The translations under genes and the position numbers were made by a program. Below, in pieces: positions 35,985-44,039 of a DNA stretch of 64,000 nucleotides (position 1 is its first letter; each line of letters begins with the position of its first letter). The stretch spans positions 62,001-126,000 of the forward strand of contig JAEYOK010000035.1 of assembly GCA_023411795.1 (NCBI GenBank), read 5' to 3'. Origin of the DNA: Bacillota bacterium (GTDB lineage: Bacteria > Bacillota > Clostridia > DSM-8532). The notes beneath the pieces were generated by a model, which was given only the letters and a program-made list of their open reading frames with translations, did no database searches and was not told the DNA's origin.

Positions 35985-37154
35985 TCAGTGATGGAACAGT
36001 CTTAATCCGGTAAAACACATCACCATACCATATGTATTGCATGCCTGAATGACCTCGTCATCTCTTACTGAGCCACCTGGTTGAGCTATGTACATTACAT
36101 TACTCATTGCTGCCCTATCTATATTGTCCTTAAAAGGGAAAAAAGCATCGGATGAATATGCAACTCCGGAAAAAGTCTTAATCCATTCTGCTTTTTCTTC
36201 AGCGCTTAACTTCTCCGGTATAACTTCAAAGAGATTCTTCCACTCCTTAAGCTCGGCCTCGGTAATATCATCTCTTAGGTATAAATCAATAGCATTGTCT
36301 TTAACAGGGTTCTTTAGTCCTTCCTTAAATTTCAGAGAAAGAACCTTTGGATGCTGACGAAGCATCCAGGAGTCAGCTTTACCGGCGGCTAACCTTGTAC
36401 AATGAATTCGAGACTGCTGCCCTGCTCCGCAACCAATAACCTGCCCGTCATAAGTAAAGCAAACTGAGTTTGACTGGGTGTACTTTAATGTTATTGTTGC
36501 AATCAGTAAGTCCCTTATTCCTTCTTCTGTAATATTCTTGTTTTCTGTTACTATACGGTTAAAGCTGTCCTTATTTATCACTGCATTATTTCTTAATTGC
36601 TCCAAGGTGATTCCAAATATATCGCGACTTTCAATCTCTGCCGGTATGTATTCAGGGTCCATTTTAAGAATTACATATCCGCCCTTTTTCTTAGCTTTAA
36701 GTATCACTAAAGCTTCTTCGTCAAAATCAGGGGCAATAATACCGTCTGAAACCTCTTTCGAAAGAAGTGTTGCCGTATCAACATCAACTTTTTCACTTAT
36801 TGCGATAAAGTCACCAAAAGAAGACACTCTGTCAGCTCCTCTTGCTCTAGCATATGCTGTGGCTATAGGCGATATATCCTGCCCTTCAAGATGATAGGCC
36901 TTTTTTAAAGAATCGTTCAAAGGTACCGCTACAGCAGCTCCGGCAGGACTCACATGTTTAAATGAGGTAGCAGCGGGCAAACCCGTGGCTTCCTTTAATT
37001 CTTTAACCAATTGCCAAGCATTAAGCGCATCGGCAAAGTTTATATAACTAGGACTTCCGTTTAATATTTCAATGGGCAGTTCCCCGTTTTTGTTATATAC
37101 CTTCGAAGGTTTCTGATGTGGGTTACAACCATATTTAATATTCAATTCACGCAT
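35985..37154 (-). CDS. stand-alone AICAR formyltransferase (PurH C-terminal activity)
   Basis: 389 residues, only the formyltransferase half of PurH: IKYGCNPHQKPSKVY (about 4-18), TSFKHVSPAGAAVAVP (about 63-78), ARARGADRVSSFGDFIAIS and the late GVAYSSDAFFPFKDNIDRA block. The IMP cyclohydrolase (MGS-like) half of the usual bifunctional enzyme is missing. It converts AICAR and 10-formyl-THF to FAICAR. The gene 25 bases upstream encodes an archaeal-type PurO cyclohydrolase, which supplies the last step to IMP. The pair is clearly one operon. Confidence 0.92.
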   Translation of the reverse strand: MRELNIKYGCNPHQKPSKVYNKNGELPIEILNGSPSYINFADALNAWQLVKELKEATGLPAATSFKHVSPAGAAVAVPLNDSLKKAYHLEGQDISPIATAYARARGADRVSSFGDFIAISEKVDVDTATLLSKEVSDGIIAPDFDEEALVILKAKKKGGYVILKMDPEYIPAEIESRDIFGITLEQLRNNAVINKDSFNRIVTENKNITEEGIRDLLIATITLKYTQSNSVCFTYDGQVIGCGAGQQSRIHCTRLAAGKADSWMLRQHPKVLSLKFKEGLKNPVKDNAIDLYLRDDITEAELKEWKNLFEVIPEKLSAEEKAEWIKTFSGVAYSSDAFFPFKDNIDRAAMSNVMYIAQPGGSVRDDEVIQACNTYGMVMCFTGLRLFHH

Positions 37155-37179
37155 TATTTTCCATCCCTTCCGCTTAAGT

Positions 37180-37899
37180 TTAGCAATGGCGGTTTATTAT
37201 CTTAATATCAACTTTACCTGTCTCTACGTCAATTGTCTTGGCTAGCACTGAAATCCTGTTTTCAGAGTTCAGTAAATCCCAATAGTAGTTCAGTGCTTCA
37301 TCTATACTATTTGGAATTGGCATCAAATAAGGCTCTCCGTGAAAGGAAGGTAGAATTTTACCATCCTCTTTATATGTATGGATACAATGTCCAACTCCGG
37401 GAATTGGCTTTTGGTAGTTAAAAAAGTTTCGGATGCAAGTATCAGGCACACCGTTCTGTGTTTTAAGTATAGCCAGACTATAGGTGTTTTTTCCGCAAAG
37501 CTCCATAATCCCCGTAATTCTTGGAGTATAATTAGGTTCATCAGGCTCAAATGTGCGTGTCATTAAAGCCTCCTCAAAACTTTTGCCGGATTTTAAATAA
37601 TCATATACCGTATCTGTTTGATCACCGTTTGATATGATGTGGTATTTATTAAAGCTTTTCAAGGGGTAATAAATGATAAGTGATGGATCTGTAAGCTTAC
37701 TTTCATCATATGCCTTCGTTCTGACAAAGCCATTTTCCTCAATAAAGATTCTGTTTCTGCTATTTTCACTTCTACCCATAATCCAATAAATCTGAAAAAG
37801 TTTTTTACTATCGTCAGAAAGTCCAAGTACTATTCCGCGGCCTGGGTAAGGATTACTCTTAAGTTTTTTAGCATTGTCCCTTGCGATTTGCTTCGGCAT
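37180..37899 (-). CDS. purO: PurO-type IMP cyclohydrolase
   Basis: 239 residues. The N-terminal half carries NPYPGRGIVLG and YWIMGRSENSRNRIF (about 17-50), the active-site block of the PurO family first known in archaea, and FEPDEPNYTPRITGIME (about 117-133) follows. It closes FAICAR to IMP, the final step of purine synthesis. The adjacent formyltransferase gene completes a split replacement for bifunctional PurH. GGAG precedes the ATG. The 175 bases upstream hold an inverted repeat, GGCAATTA/TAATTGCC at 37979-38005, which could be regulatory. Confidence 0.88.
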   Translation of the reverse strand: MPKQIARDNAKKLKSNPYPGRGIVLGLSDDSKKLFQIYWIMGRSENSRNRIFIEENGFVRTKAYDESKLTDPSLIIYYPLKSFNKYHIISNGDQTDTVYDYLKSGKSFEEALMTRTFEPDEPNYTPRITGIMELCGKNTYSLAILKTQNGVPDTCIRNFFNYQKPIPGVGHCIHTYKEDGKILPSFHGEPYLMPIPNSIDEALNYYWDLLNSENRISVLAKTIDVETGKVDIKIINRHC

Positions 37900-38074
37900 T
37901 TGTGGTCTCCTTTACAGATCTTATTCGGCTTTACATAACTCTAAACTTCATAACCAAATTTATTTTACATGAATTACGGGCAATTATTATTTTATAGTAA
38001 TTGCCTAATATCGACAAGGGTTAAACAAAACAATAATGACTACTAAAAAGCCCTTCACATTATACAAATTTTCA

Positions 38075-38620
38075 TTATCTGAAAAGCATACCCTTACTTA
38101 TTTTATCCGAACATTCCTTCCCCTTTATTATTTCCAGTAATTTATATGAAAAAACCAACGATGTTCCCGGCCCTTTTGAAGTAATGATGTTTTGGTCAAT
38201 AACAACATCGTCATGTGATATTATCGCTCCGGTTAAATCACCCTCACAACCCGGATAGCAAGTGGCTTTAATATCTTTTAAAAGTCCCATTCTGCCCGGT
38301 ATGGTAGGTCCTGCACAAATTGCAGCTAAATATCCGCTTTGCGCTCGGTGTTCTTTTAAGAGCTCTATAAGGGATTCTGATGCATATAAATTCTCTACCC
38401 CTTTACCACCACCAGGCAATACTATCATATCCTCAGAATTAATCTCGACTTTATCGATTGTTAAATCAGCAATAACTGGAATATTTCCAGCGCTGACTAC
38501 AATCTTATCATTTTTTGTTGAAACAATAATGGTTTCTACCCCTCCGCGTCTTAAGACATCTACCACTGATAAGGCCTCGATCTCCTCAAAACCATCAGCC
38601 ATCATTACATACACTTTCAT
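38075..38620 (-). CDS. DJ-1/PfpI family protein
   Basis: 181 residues from the ATG at 38620, 8 bases after GGAGG (the ATG at 38626 sits too close to it). Class I glutamine amidotransferase-like fold: MMADGFEEIEALSVVDVLRR at the start with the conserved Glu, and the nucleophile elbow AAICAGPTIPG (about 98-108) holding the reactive Cys. Members act as protein/glyoxal deglycases, chaperones or ThiJ/YajL-like enzymes; the activity is not settled. It precedes purO by 175 bases on the same strand. Confidence 0.9.
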   Translation of the reverse strand: MKVYVMMADGFEEIEALSVVDVLRRGGVETIIVSTKNDKIVVSAGNIPVIADLTIDKVEINSEDMIVLPGGGKGVENLYASESLIELLKEHRAQSGYLAAICAGPTIPGRMGLLKDIKATCYPGCEGDLTGAIISHDDVVIDQNIITSKGPGTSLVFSYKLLEIIKGKECSDKISKGMLFR

Positions 38621-38704
38621 ATTCATTTCCTCCTCAATCAGGATAATTAAAGCACATTTACCGTACTAACCTTCTAAAATATCAATATAAATAGTATAAC
38701 ATAG

Positions 38705-38926
38705 AGTAGAAGGATTTATTATTTTACTACAATTACAGAAAAAAATAAAGCCTCGAAAGAAATTCTTGTTATTATAAACAGGGCATTTGTTAATAGCAAG
38801 AATAGTGAGGAATCAATAAAATTCCCTAAAAGACTCAGTCCAATCCTTGATTATAATGAGCCCAATTACCAGATTTTACTTCTATTATTGTTAACCTCTT
38901 CTATTTTAGTCTATATTATTGTATAA
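38705..38926 (+). other. open frame without a start codon, possible gene remnant
   Basis: This is the largest item in the 345-base gap between the DJ-1 and 108-aa genes. After a stop at 38702-38704 a frame of 73 codons stays open to the TAA at 38924-38926. Its product would include KNKASKEILVIINRAF, then PKRLSPILDYNEPNYQ and a hydrophobic C-terminal helix. There is no ATG, GTG or TTG before the C-terminal part and no Shine-Dalgarno. It could be a decayed membrane-protein gene or chance. Nothing else is visible in 38640-38984. Confidence 0.2.
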
Positions 38927-38984
38927 TTATAGTAATGAGTATTTCATCTTTTGGATAGACCAGTAAAAATTAGGAGTTGAAAAG

Positions 38985-39311
38985 ATGAGTTTAGCGATTA
39001 AAAACAAAAGATATATCACTGTGATTAAGTTTATTATATTGATATGCCTTTCAGTCGTAGCCATTTCTATTTTGCTAATAGGAAATTTTTTTACAAGAGG
39101 TATCGTATTTTCACTTATTATATCCGGAGTTCTGTATTACATATGGAGGCGAAGACATCCTAAATCGTCTAAGTACGATGATATTGGTTACTGGAGCGGT
39201 TTAGATGATTTCGAGTTAGGAATTGATTATCATTGTTTCCATGATTTAGACCTATCCGATGAAGATCTTGATTTATTTCCAGGCGATTTTTATGATAGCA
39301 GACCAGTTTAA
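38985..39311 (+). CDS. small two-TM protein with acidic tail, unknown function (108 aa)
   Basis: I do not recognise a family. Two adjacent membrane helices (about 12-33 and 37-53) end in a basic stop-transfer stretch (WRRRHPKSSK), followed by an acidic, aromatic tail of about 45 residues (DDIGYWSGLDDFELG; DLSDEDLDLFPGD). The tail would be cytoplasmic by the positive-inside rule. It converges with the ribosomal operon, with the rplL terminator between them. GGAGTTG 9 bases before the ATG supports translation. Confidence 0.65.
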   Translation: MSLAIKNKRYITVIKFIILICLSVVAISILLIGNFFTRGIVFSLIISGVLYYIWRRRHPKSSKYDDIGYWSGLDDFELGIDYHCFHDLDLSDEDLDLFPGDFYDSRPV

Positions 39312-39363
39312 TTAGCTATTTATGAAAATTAATAAAACGGTCCGCCATCGCAGACTAAATTAC

Positions 39364-39392
39364 ATAAAAAAGAGAGCCTTTTGGGCTCTCTT
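39364..39392 (-). terminator. terminator of the rplKAJL operon
   Basis: AGAGAGCC pairs with GGCTCTCT around a five-base loop (39371-39391), with a run of six Ts on the minus strand beyond it. It lies 10 bases after the rplL stop, so transcription ends there and does not continue into rpoB. Confidence 0.9.
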
Positions 39393-39401
39393 GTTTTTGT
39401 A

Positions 39402-39791
39402 TTATTTAATCTCAACAACTGCGCCAACTTCTTTAAACTTCTCAGCAATTGCAGTCGCATCTTCCTTGGATAAACCTTCCTTAATTGTGCTAGGAACGTT
39501 CTCTGTAACTTCCTTTGCTTCTTTAAGTCCAAGAGCTGTAATCTCGCGAACAACCTTGATAACCTTAATTTTCTCAGCTCCTGCATCTTTAAGAACAACT
39601 GAGAACTCTGTTTGCTCTTCAACAGGTGCTGCCGGGCCAGCTGCCGGGCCAGCTGCAACAGCCACAGGTGCTGCAGATACTCCGAATTCTTCTTCAATAG
39701 CTTTTACAAGATCCTTAAGCTCAAGAATAGTTAAAGTTTTGATTTCTTCAATAAACTTTGTGATTTTTTCACTCATTTTAATATCCTCCAT
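39402..39791 (-). CDS. rplL: 50S ribosomal protein L7/L12
   Basis: 129 residues: N-terminal dimerisation and L10-binding helices ([20 protein letters not shown]), an Ala/Gly/Pro hinge, and the C-terminal domain [22 protein letters not shown] that contacts translation factors. The hinge contains a duplicated [11 protein letters not shown] stretch. It is last in the operon, 35 bases after rplJ. rpoB, which usually follows, is absent. Confidence 0.98.
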   Translation of the reverse strand: MEDIKMSEKITKFIEEIKTLTILELKDLVKAIEEEFGVSAAPVAVAAGPAAGPAAPVEEQTEFSVVLKDAGAEKIKVIKVVREITALGLKEAKEVTENVPSTIKEGLSKEDATAIAEKFKEVGAVVEIK

Positions 39792-39826
39792 TACAAAAAT
39801 TTAAAATCGTTTTCTTAATAATTTAA

Positions 39827-40336
39827 TTAGGCATTTGCAGCCTGTTCCTGTTTCTCAGCGATAGCATTAAGAGCAGCAGCAAGACCATAAAGTGAACCTT
39901 GTAGGCTTCCGATAAGTCTTCCCAACAGTTCCTCTCTTGATGGTGTAGAAGCAAGATCCTTGACTCCATTAACATCAATTATGTTGCCTTCTACCATGCC
40001 GCCCTTTATCTCAAGTTTGTCATAGTCTTTGGCATACTTGGCGATAATTTTTGATGGAGCGACCGGATCAGTTGTGCTGATAGCAATTGCGGTAGGGCCT
40101 GAAAGATACTTTTCGAGTCCTTCTAAATCACTATCCTTTACGGCAAAGTTGATAATCGAGTTTTTAATAACCTTATACTCAACATTTGCTTCGCGCAATG
40201 CTTTTCTAAGCTTGGTGTCCTGATCAACAGTTAGTCCTCTATAATCAGTAAGAACAACTGACTTAGCTTCTTTCAGCTTTTGTGCCAGTTCATCAACCAA
40301 TGCCTTCTTTTGGATAAGAAGCTTTTCACTGGGCAT
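39827..40336 (-). CDS. rplJ: 50S ribosomal protein L10
   Basis: 169 residues. The N-terminal rRNA-binding domain has VVLTDYRGLTVDQDTKLRKALREA and KNSIINFAVKD; the C-terminal helix binds L7/L12 dimers. L10 with L7/L12 also represses its own mRNA through the leader found just upstream. AAGGAGGTGCG precedes the ATG, and the tandem repeat array ends about 26 bases before the start codon. Confidence 0.98.
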   Translation of the reverse strand: MPSEKLLIQKKALVDELAQKLKEAKSVVLTDYRGLTVDQDTKLRKALREANVEYKVIKNSIINFAVKDSDLEGLEKYLSGPTAIAISTTDPVAPSKIIAKYAKDYDKLEIKGGMVEGNIIDVNGVKDLASTPSREELLGRLIGSLQGSLYGLAAALNAIAEKQEQAANA

Positions 40337-40362
40337 TTAGCGCACCTCCTTAAATAAATAAT

Positions 40363-40480
40363 CGTAATAATAACCCCTAACGGGAACATTGTTACTTCGT
40401 AATAAGAACCCCTAACGGGAACCTTGTTACTTCGTAATAAGAACCCCTAACGGGAACATTGTTACTTCGTAATAAAAACC
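40363..40480 (-). repeat. 35-bp tandem repeat, 3.4 copies, in the rplJ leader
   Basis: Copies at 40363-40397, 40398-40432 and 40433-40467, with a partial fourth to about 40480. The unit begins CGTAATAAGAACCCCTAACG; the three copies differ at only two positions. It sits between the attenuator and the rplJ ribosome binding site, so it is transcribed only on readthrough. Each copy holds a small TTAC/GTAA hairpin when read at the unit junction. Confidence 0.9.
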
Positions 40481-40515
40481 CTTTCATAATCCAACTATAG
40501 ACTATGAAAGGGTTT
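40474..40515 (-). terminator. attenuator in the rplJL leader
   Basis: On the minus strand AAACCCTTTCATA pairs perfectly with TATGAAAGGGTTT (13 bp, 14-base loop) and is followed by TTTTTATT. It lies immediately downstream of the L10-binding leader, where attenuators of this operon are usually found, and should lower rplJL expression relative to rplKA when L10 is in excess. Confidence 0.85.
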
Positions 40516-40524
40516 AATACCTTT

Positions 40525-40610
40525 CAAAGATAACCTCGGCAGGATGATATACGTTATATCCATTGCGAATAGGCAAATTGGATTCCTGCTGTCTACAGCC
40601 AGATATACAA
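40525..40610 (-). promoter_or_regulatory. ribosomal protein L10 leader (autoregulatory RNA)
   Basis: Minus-strand GTAGACAGCAGGAAT (about 40583-40597) pairs with ATCCTGCCGAGGTTA (about 40532-40546), giving the AGCAGG/CCTGCCGAGG kink-turn element of Gram-positive L10 leaders. The L10-(L12)4 complex binds it to repress rplJL. Confidence 0.85.
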
Positions 40611-40645
40611 TTATTACATGGGGTATTCTACAGTATCAAATAAAA

Positions 40646-41341
40646 TTAGTCAAGAGCTTTCTGCTGATTAATTTTGATACCGGGTCCCATAGTGGAAGTA
40701 ATTGTTACACTTTTAAGATACTGACCTTTAGCTGCGGAAGGCTTTGCCTTTACAACAGCATCAAGAAGTGTATGGAAGTTATCATGGAGTTTCTCTGTTC
40801 CAAAGGATACCTTACCAATAGGGCAGTGGATTATGTTCGTCTTATCAAGACGGTACTCAATCTTACCTGCTTTAATATCAGCTATAGCCTTTGAAATGTC
40901 CATAGTAACTGTTCCGGCCTTAGGGTTTGGCATAAGACCTTTAGGACCTAACACACGACCCAGACGACCAACAACACCCATCATATCAGGAGTAGCAACA
41001 ACCACATCAAATTCAAACCAATTATCTTTTTGAATCTTTGTTACGAGATCTTCAGCGCCAACATAATCTGCGCCATTTTGTTCAGCCTCGGTAGCTTTTT
41101 CGCCCTTGGCAAAAACAAGAACTCTTACAGTTTTACCTGTACCATGCGGCAGAACCACCGCACCTCTAACCTGTTGATCAGCGTGACGGGAGTCAACGCC
41201 CAGCTTAATATGAGCTTCAACAGTTTCATCAAATTTAGCGGGTGCAGTTTTCTGCACTAAATCTATAGCTTCTGTTGGCTCGTACAATTTTGTTCTATCT
41301 ACGAGCTTTAAGCTCTCAAGATATTTCTTGCCTCTCTTCAT
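40646..41341 (-). CDS. rplA: 50S ribosomal protein L1
   Basis: 231 residues with the L1 signature region [28 protein letters not shown] (shown here as [17 protein letters not shown] then [11 protein letters not shown]) near 120-147 and [12 protein letters not shown] at the end. Binds 23S rRNA at the L1 stalk and can regulate the rplKA mRNA. It follows rplK by 68 bases and precedes the L10 leader. Confidence 0.98.
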   Translation of the reverse strand: MKRGKKYLESLKLVDRTKLYEPTEAIDLVQKTAPAKFDETVEAHIKLGVDSRHADQQVRGAVVLPHGTGKTVRVLVFAKGEKATEAEQNGADYVGAEDLVTKIQKDNWFEFDVVVATPDMMGVVGRLGRVLGPKGLMPNPKAGTVTMDISKAIADIKAGKIEYRLDKTNIIHCPIGKVSFGTEKLHDNFHTLLDAVVKAKPSAAKGQYLKSVTITSTMGPGIKINQQKALD

Positions 41342-41409
41342 TTCTTTTCACTCCTTTGTGGTAAAACATTAGCGGGAAATCTCCCTCCCACATATCGGGG
41401 CATCATTAA

Positions 41410-41835
41410 TTAGTCTACAACTACAACGCCCATGCTTCTTGCGGTACCAGCAATCATGCTCATAGCAGTCTCAACACTTGCAGCATTAAGATCAACCATT
41501 TTCATCTCTGCAATCTTTCTTACGTCTTCCTTAGAAATCTTAGCCACCTTGTCCTTCTGAGGTACTGCTGATCCACTTTCGATCTTGCAAGCCTTCTTAA
41601 TAAGAATGGCAGCAGGCGGAGTCTTTGTAATAAACGTAAATGAACGGTCGCTGTAAACCGTTATAACGACCGGAATAACCAACCCAGCATCCTTCGCCGT
41701 TCTTTCATTGAACTCCTTACAGAATCCCATGATATTAACGCCATGCTGGCCAAGGGCTGGTCCAACCGGTGGAGCAGGAGTTGCTTTTCCTGCATTGAGC
41801 TGTAATTTTACATAGCCCGTAACTTTTTTTGCCAT
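41410..41835 (-). CDS. rplK: 50S ribosomal protein L11
   Basis: 141 residues, full length. The N-terminal domain opens [20 protein letters not shown] and carries [18 protein letters not shown]; the C-terminal RNA-binding domain ends [20 protein letters not shown]. It forms the GTPase-associated stalk base. Third of the visible operon after secE and nusG. Confidence 0.98.
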   Translation of the reverse strand: MAKKVTGYVKLQLNAGKATPAPPVGPALGQHGVNIMGFCKEFNERTAKDAGLVIPVVITVYSDRSFTFITKTPPAAILIKKACKIESGSAVPQKDKVAKISKEDVRKIAEMKMVDLNAASVETAMSMIAGTARSMGVVVVD

Positions 41836-41929
41836 TATAGTCCACCTCCCAGTAATCTCTCCTGAATATAACTCAGGAATCTATTCCATACCATTTTACA
41901 CCGATGGTGCTCGCTGGTTGAAATCAAAA

Positions 41930-42448
41930 CTAAAGTTTTAAAATTTGAACAAAATCAAGCTCGACAGGAGTCTCTCTTCCAAACATAGAAACCATAACAC
42001 GAACCTTTTTCTTGTCAAGGCTGATTTCTTCAACTGTACCAATGAAGCTTTCTAGTGGTCCTTCTATAACGCGAACACTGTCACCCACCTCATAGTCAAC
42101 AACCGTTTCGAATTGCTCCACGCCCATCATTCTTACTTCGTCATCAGACAAGGGAACAGGCTTTGATCCAGGACCGACAAAACCGGTTACGCCGCGAGTA
42201 TTCCTGACAACATACCATGAATCATCTGACATAATCATCTTCACAAGTACATATCCGGGAAAAACCTTTTTTAGTGTAGCCTTCTTTTTACCATCTTTAA
42301 TCTCAATTTGTTCTTCCATGGGAACAACAACATCAAGAATAAAGTCCTGCATTTTTCTGTTTTCAACAATCTTTTCGATGTTGGCCTTAACCTTATTCTC
42401 ATAACCGGAATAAGTGTGAACAACATACCATCTAGCTTCTTCTGTCAT
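41930..42448 (-). CDS. nusG: transcription termination/antitermination factor NusG
   Basis: 172 residues from the ATG at 42448; an in-frame TTG at 42457 would add three residues, and neither has a strong ribosome binding site, so the family's usual start was chosen. NGN domain (RWYVVHTYSGYENKVKANIE, FPGYVLVKMIMSDDSWYVVR, GVTGFVGPGSKPVPL) and C-terminal KOW domain (VGDSVRVIEGPLESFIGTVE). It binds RNA polymerase and couples it to Rho or ribosomes. 46 bases after secE. Confidence 0.97.
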   Translation of the reverse strand: MTEEARWYVVHTYSGYENKVKANIEKIVENRKMQDFILDVVVPMEEQIEIKDGKKKATLKKVFPGYVLVKMIMSDDSWYVVRNTRGVTGFVGPGSKPVPLSDDEVRMMGVEQFETVVDYEVGDSVRVIEGPLESFIGTVEEISLDKKKVRVMVSMFGRETPVELDFVQILKL

Positions 42449-42494
42449 ACTTACCAAAGCGGAAACTCTTGGTTCCGCCCTCCCTTTTTGACTC

Positions 42495-42722
42495 TTACTG
42501 TCCGAAAACAGCCCTGAATAAAATACCGAGCCCTACATCAGCAACCCATATAAACACTCCGATAAAGAAACAAGCTGCGAATACAGTCAGGGTGTTGTTT
42601 AACAATTGCTTTTTTGTTGGCCATATTACCTTTTTCATTTCCATGCGAATTTCTTTGAAAAATCTACCCGCACGTTGTCCGAATTTTTCTTTCTGCTCAG
42701 TCATTTTGACAACTCCCATCAT
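42495..42722 (-). CDS. secE: preprotein translocase subunit SecE
   Basis: 75 residues. The conserved amphipathic region GRFFKEIRMEMKKVIWPTKKQLLNNT precedes the single membrane helix (FAACFFIGVFIWVADVGLG), as in the short Gram-positive SecE (conserved KKVxWPxxxxL). It clamps SecY. It lies 9 bases after rpmG and upstream of nusG, the standard order. Confidence 0.97.
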   Translation of the reverse strand: MMGVVKMTEQKEKFGQRAGRFFKEIRMEMKKVIWPTKKQLLNNTLTVFAACFFIGVFIWVADVGLGILFRAVFGQ

Positions 42723-42731
42723 TAATAGAAA

Positions 42732-42881
42732 TTATTTGGTTTCCTTATGGGCTGTGTGTTTGCGGCAGAACCTGCAGTACTTATTCATTTCAAGCCTGTC
42801 AGGATCGTTCTTCTTATTCTTTATAGTATCGTAGTTTCTCTGCTTGCACTCACTACAAGCCATTGTGATTCTGACTCTCAT
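42732..42881 (-). CDS. rpmG: 50S ribosomal protein L33
   Basis: 49 residues from the ATG at 42881, 8 bases after AGGAG. Four cysteines in CSECKQRNY and [10 protein letters not shown] make it the zinc-binding C+ form. First gene of this ribosomal/secE/nusG operon; the region upstream to 43,000 should hold its promoter. Confidence 0.97.
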   Translation of the reverse strand: MRVRITMACSECKQRNYDTIKNKKNDPDRLEMNKYCRFCRKHTAHKETK

Positions 42882-43013
42882 CTTGAACACTCCTATGCTT
42901 ATTGCTATATATTTTACGCATAAAAAAAAACGCTTGCAAAGCAATAAAAATATTACCATATACATGGTATAAAGTCAAGTATTACGTGAAAAAAACATAA
43001 AGTCCGGGTCTTT

Positions 43014-43080
43014 TAGACAGGGGGACGGTTCTCCTGTCTGGTAAAACATGGGTCAGACAGGAGAACCGTCCCCCTGTCTA
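43014..43080. repeat. 27-bp perfect inverted repeat (REP/MITE-like palindrome)
   Basis: 43014-43040 and 43054-43080 are perfect reverse complements with a 13-base loop. Each arm contains a smaller inverted repeat, AGACAGG and CCTGTCT. GGGGACGGTTCTCCTGTC-type palindromes recur in clostridial genomes as dispersed elements. It is far stronger than an ordinary terminator, has no U-run, and lies 11 bases downstream of secF, in the secF-rpmG gap. Confidence 0.85.
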
Positions 43081-43091
43081 ACCTTGTCTTG

Positions 43092-44039
43092 TCATGCTTT
43101 TTTCAATAATGCTTTTTGCTTTCTTTCCTTCCATATCAACCATAGGGGTGCGGCGATAAACACAGTTGAATACACACCTGTAATAACACCTAATAGAAGG
43201 GAAAAGCTAAAGTTAGTTAATGAATCAATATTATTTGTAACTGAGAATATTAACAGAACAACAATACAAATCAATGTGGTAACCATCGTATTTATTGAAC
43301 GGGATAAGGATTGATGAATACTTACATTGACAATGCTGCCCAAGTCCGATTTTTGCATTATTCTGGTATTCTCACGTATCCTGTCATAGATAATAACAGT
43401 GTCGTTCATGGAATAACCAATTACAGTTAGAATTGTAGCTATAAAAATATCGTTGAAAGGTAAACCAAAGGTAATATAAACCCCAAACATCACCCCAACG
43501 TCATGGAACAATGCTATAATAGCGCAGATAGCGGCAGAAAAACCGCTTAATATACTAAATCTCCATGCTACGTACAGCAAAATGAGTGTGACAGATATAG
43601 CTATAGCAAGAATACCCTTCTCAAGAGCTTCCCTACCTACTGTTGCGGTTATGTTTATATTTTCGTTTTTTGGGCTGTTTAGTACTAAATTAAAGCTCTG
43701 AGATAAAACCTCTTTTACTTTATCTTCTTCTTCTAATGTCAAAGGCTCGTTCCCTACAATATCAAGTCTAAGCATTTTTGTTTTCTCGCCTTCGGTACCG
43801 CCACTGTAAGTTTCCATCACACTGGCGTTAACTTCCTTGCCAATTGCTGTTTTAATCAAGTCTGCTGCCTGGTTGGGATTTACTTCGCTTACAGTCTCAA
43901 TCATTAACCTGGAGCCACCCTTGAAATTAATATCAAGGACAACACCTTTTATCGCCAGCATTATTCCAAAGAAAACAAATAGTGAAATACTGAATATAAA
44001 TGCATATTTTCTGTTTTTAACAAAATCATACTTCCTCAA
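43092..44039 (-). CDS. secF: protein translocase subunit SecF
   Basis: 315 residues, six membrane helices. The conserved opening of the family is seen in VVLDINFKGGSRLMIE (about 30-45), and the later FLTILTVIGYSMNDTVIIYDRIRE block appears here as TILTVIGYSMNDTVIIYDRI (about 200-220). With SecD it uses the proton or sodium gradient to complete export. The start is a TTG that overlaps the end of secD, with GGAG 9 bases upstream. Confidence 0.97.
   Translation of the reverse strand: MRKYDFVKNRKYAFIFSISLFVFFGIMLAIKGVVLDINFKGGSRLMIETVSEVNPNQAADLIKTAIGKEVNASVMETYSGGTEGEKTKMLRLDIVGNEPLTLEEEDKVKEVLSQSFNLVLNSPKNENINITATVGREALEKGILAIAISVTLILLYVAWRFSILSGFSAAICAIIALFHDVGVMFGVYITFGLPFNDIFIATILTVIGYSMNDTVIIYDRIRENTRIMQKSDLGSIVNVSIHQSLSRSINTMVTTLICIVVLLIFSVTNNIDSLTNFSFSLLLGVITGVYSTVFIAAPLWLIWKERKQKALLKKA

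Noticed and set aside
40363..40480. CRISPR-like repeats
   Set aside because: The 35-bp units are directly adjacent with no spacers and no cas genes; they are a tandem repeat inside the rplJ leader.
42732..42965. An L33 protein with a 28-residue N-terminal extension
   Set aside because: The ribosome binding site and family alignment place the start at 42881; the upstream frame is merely open.
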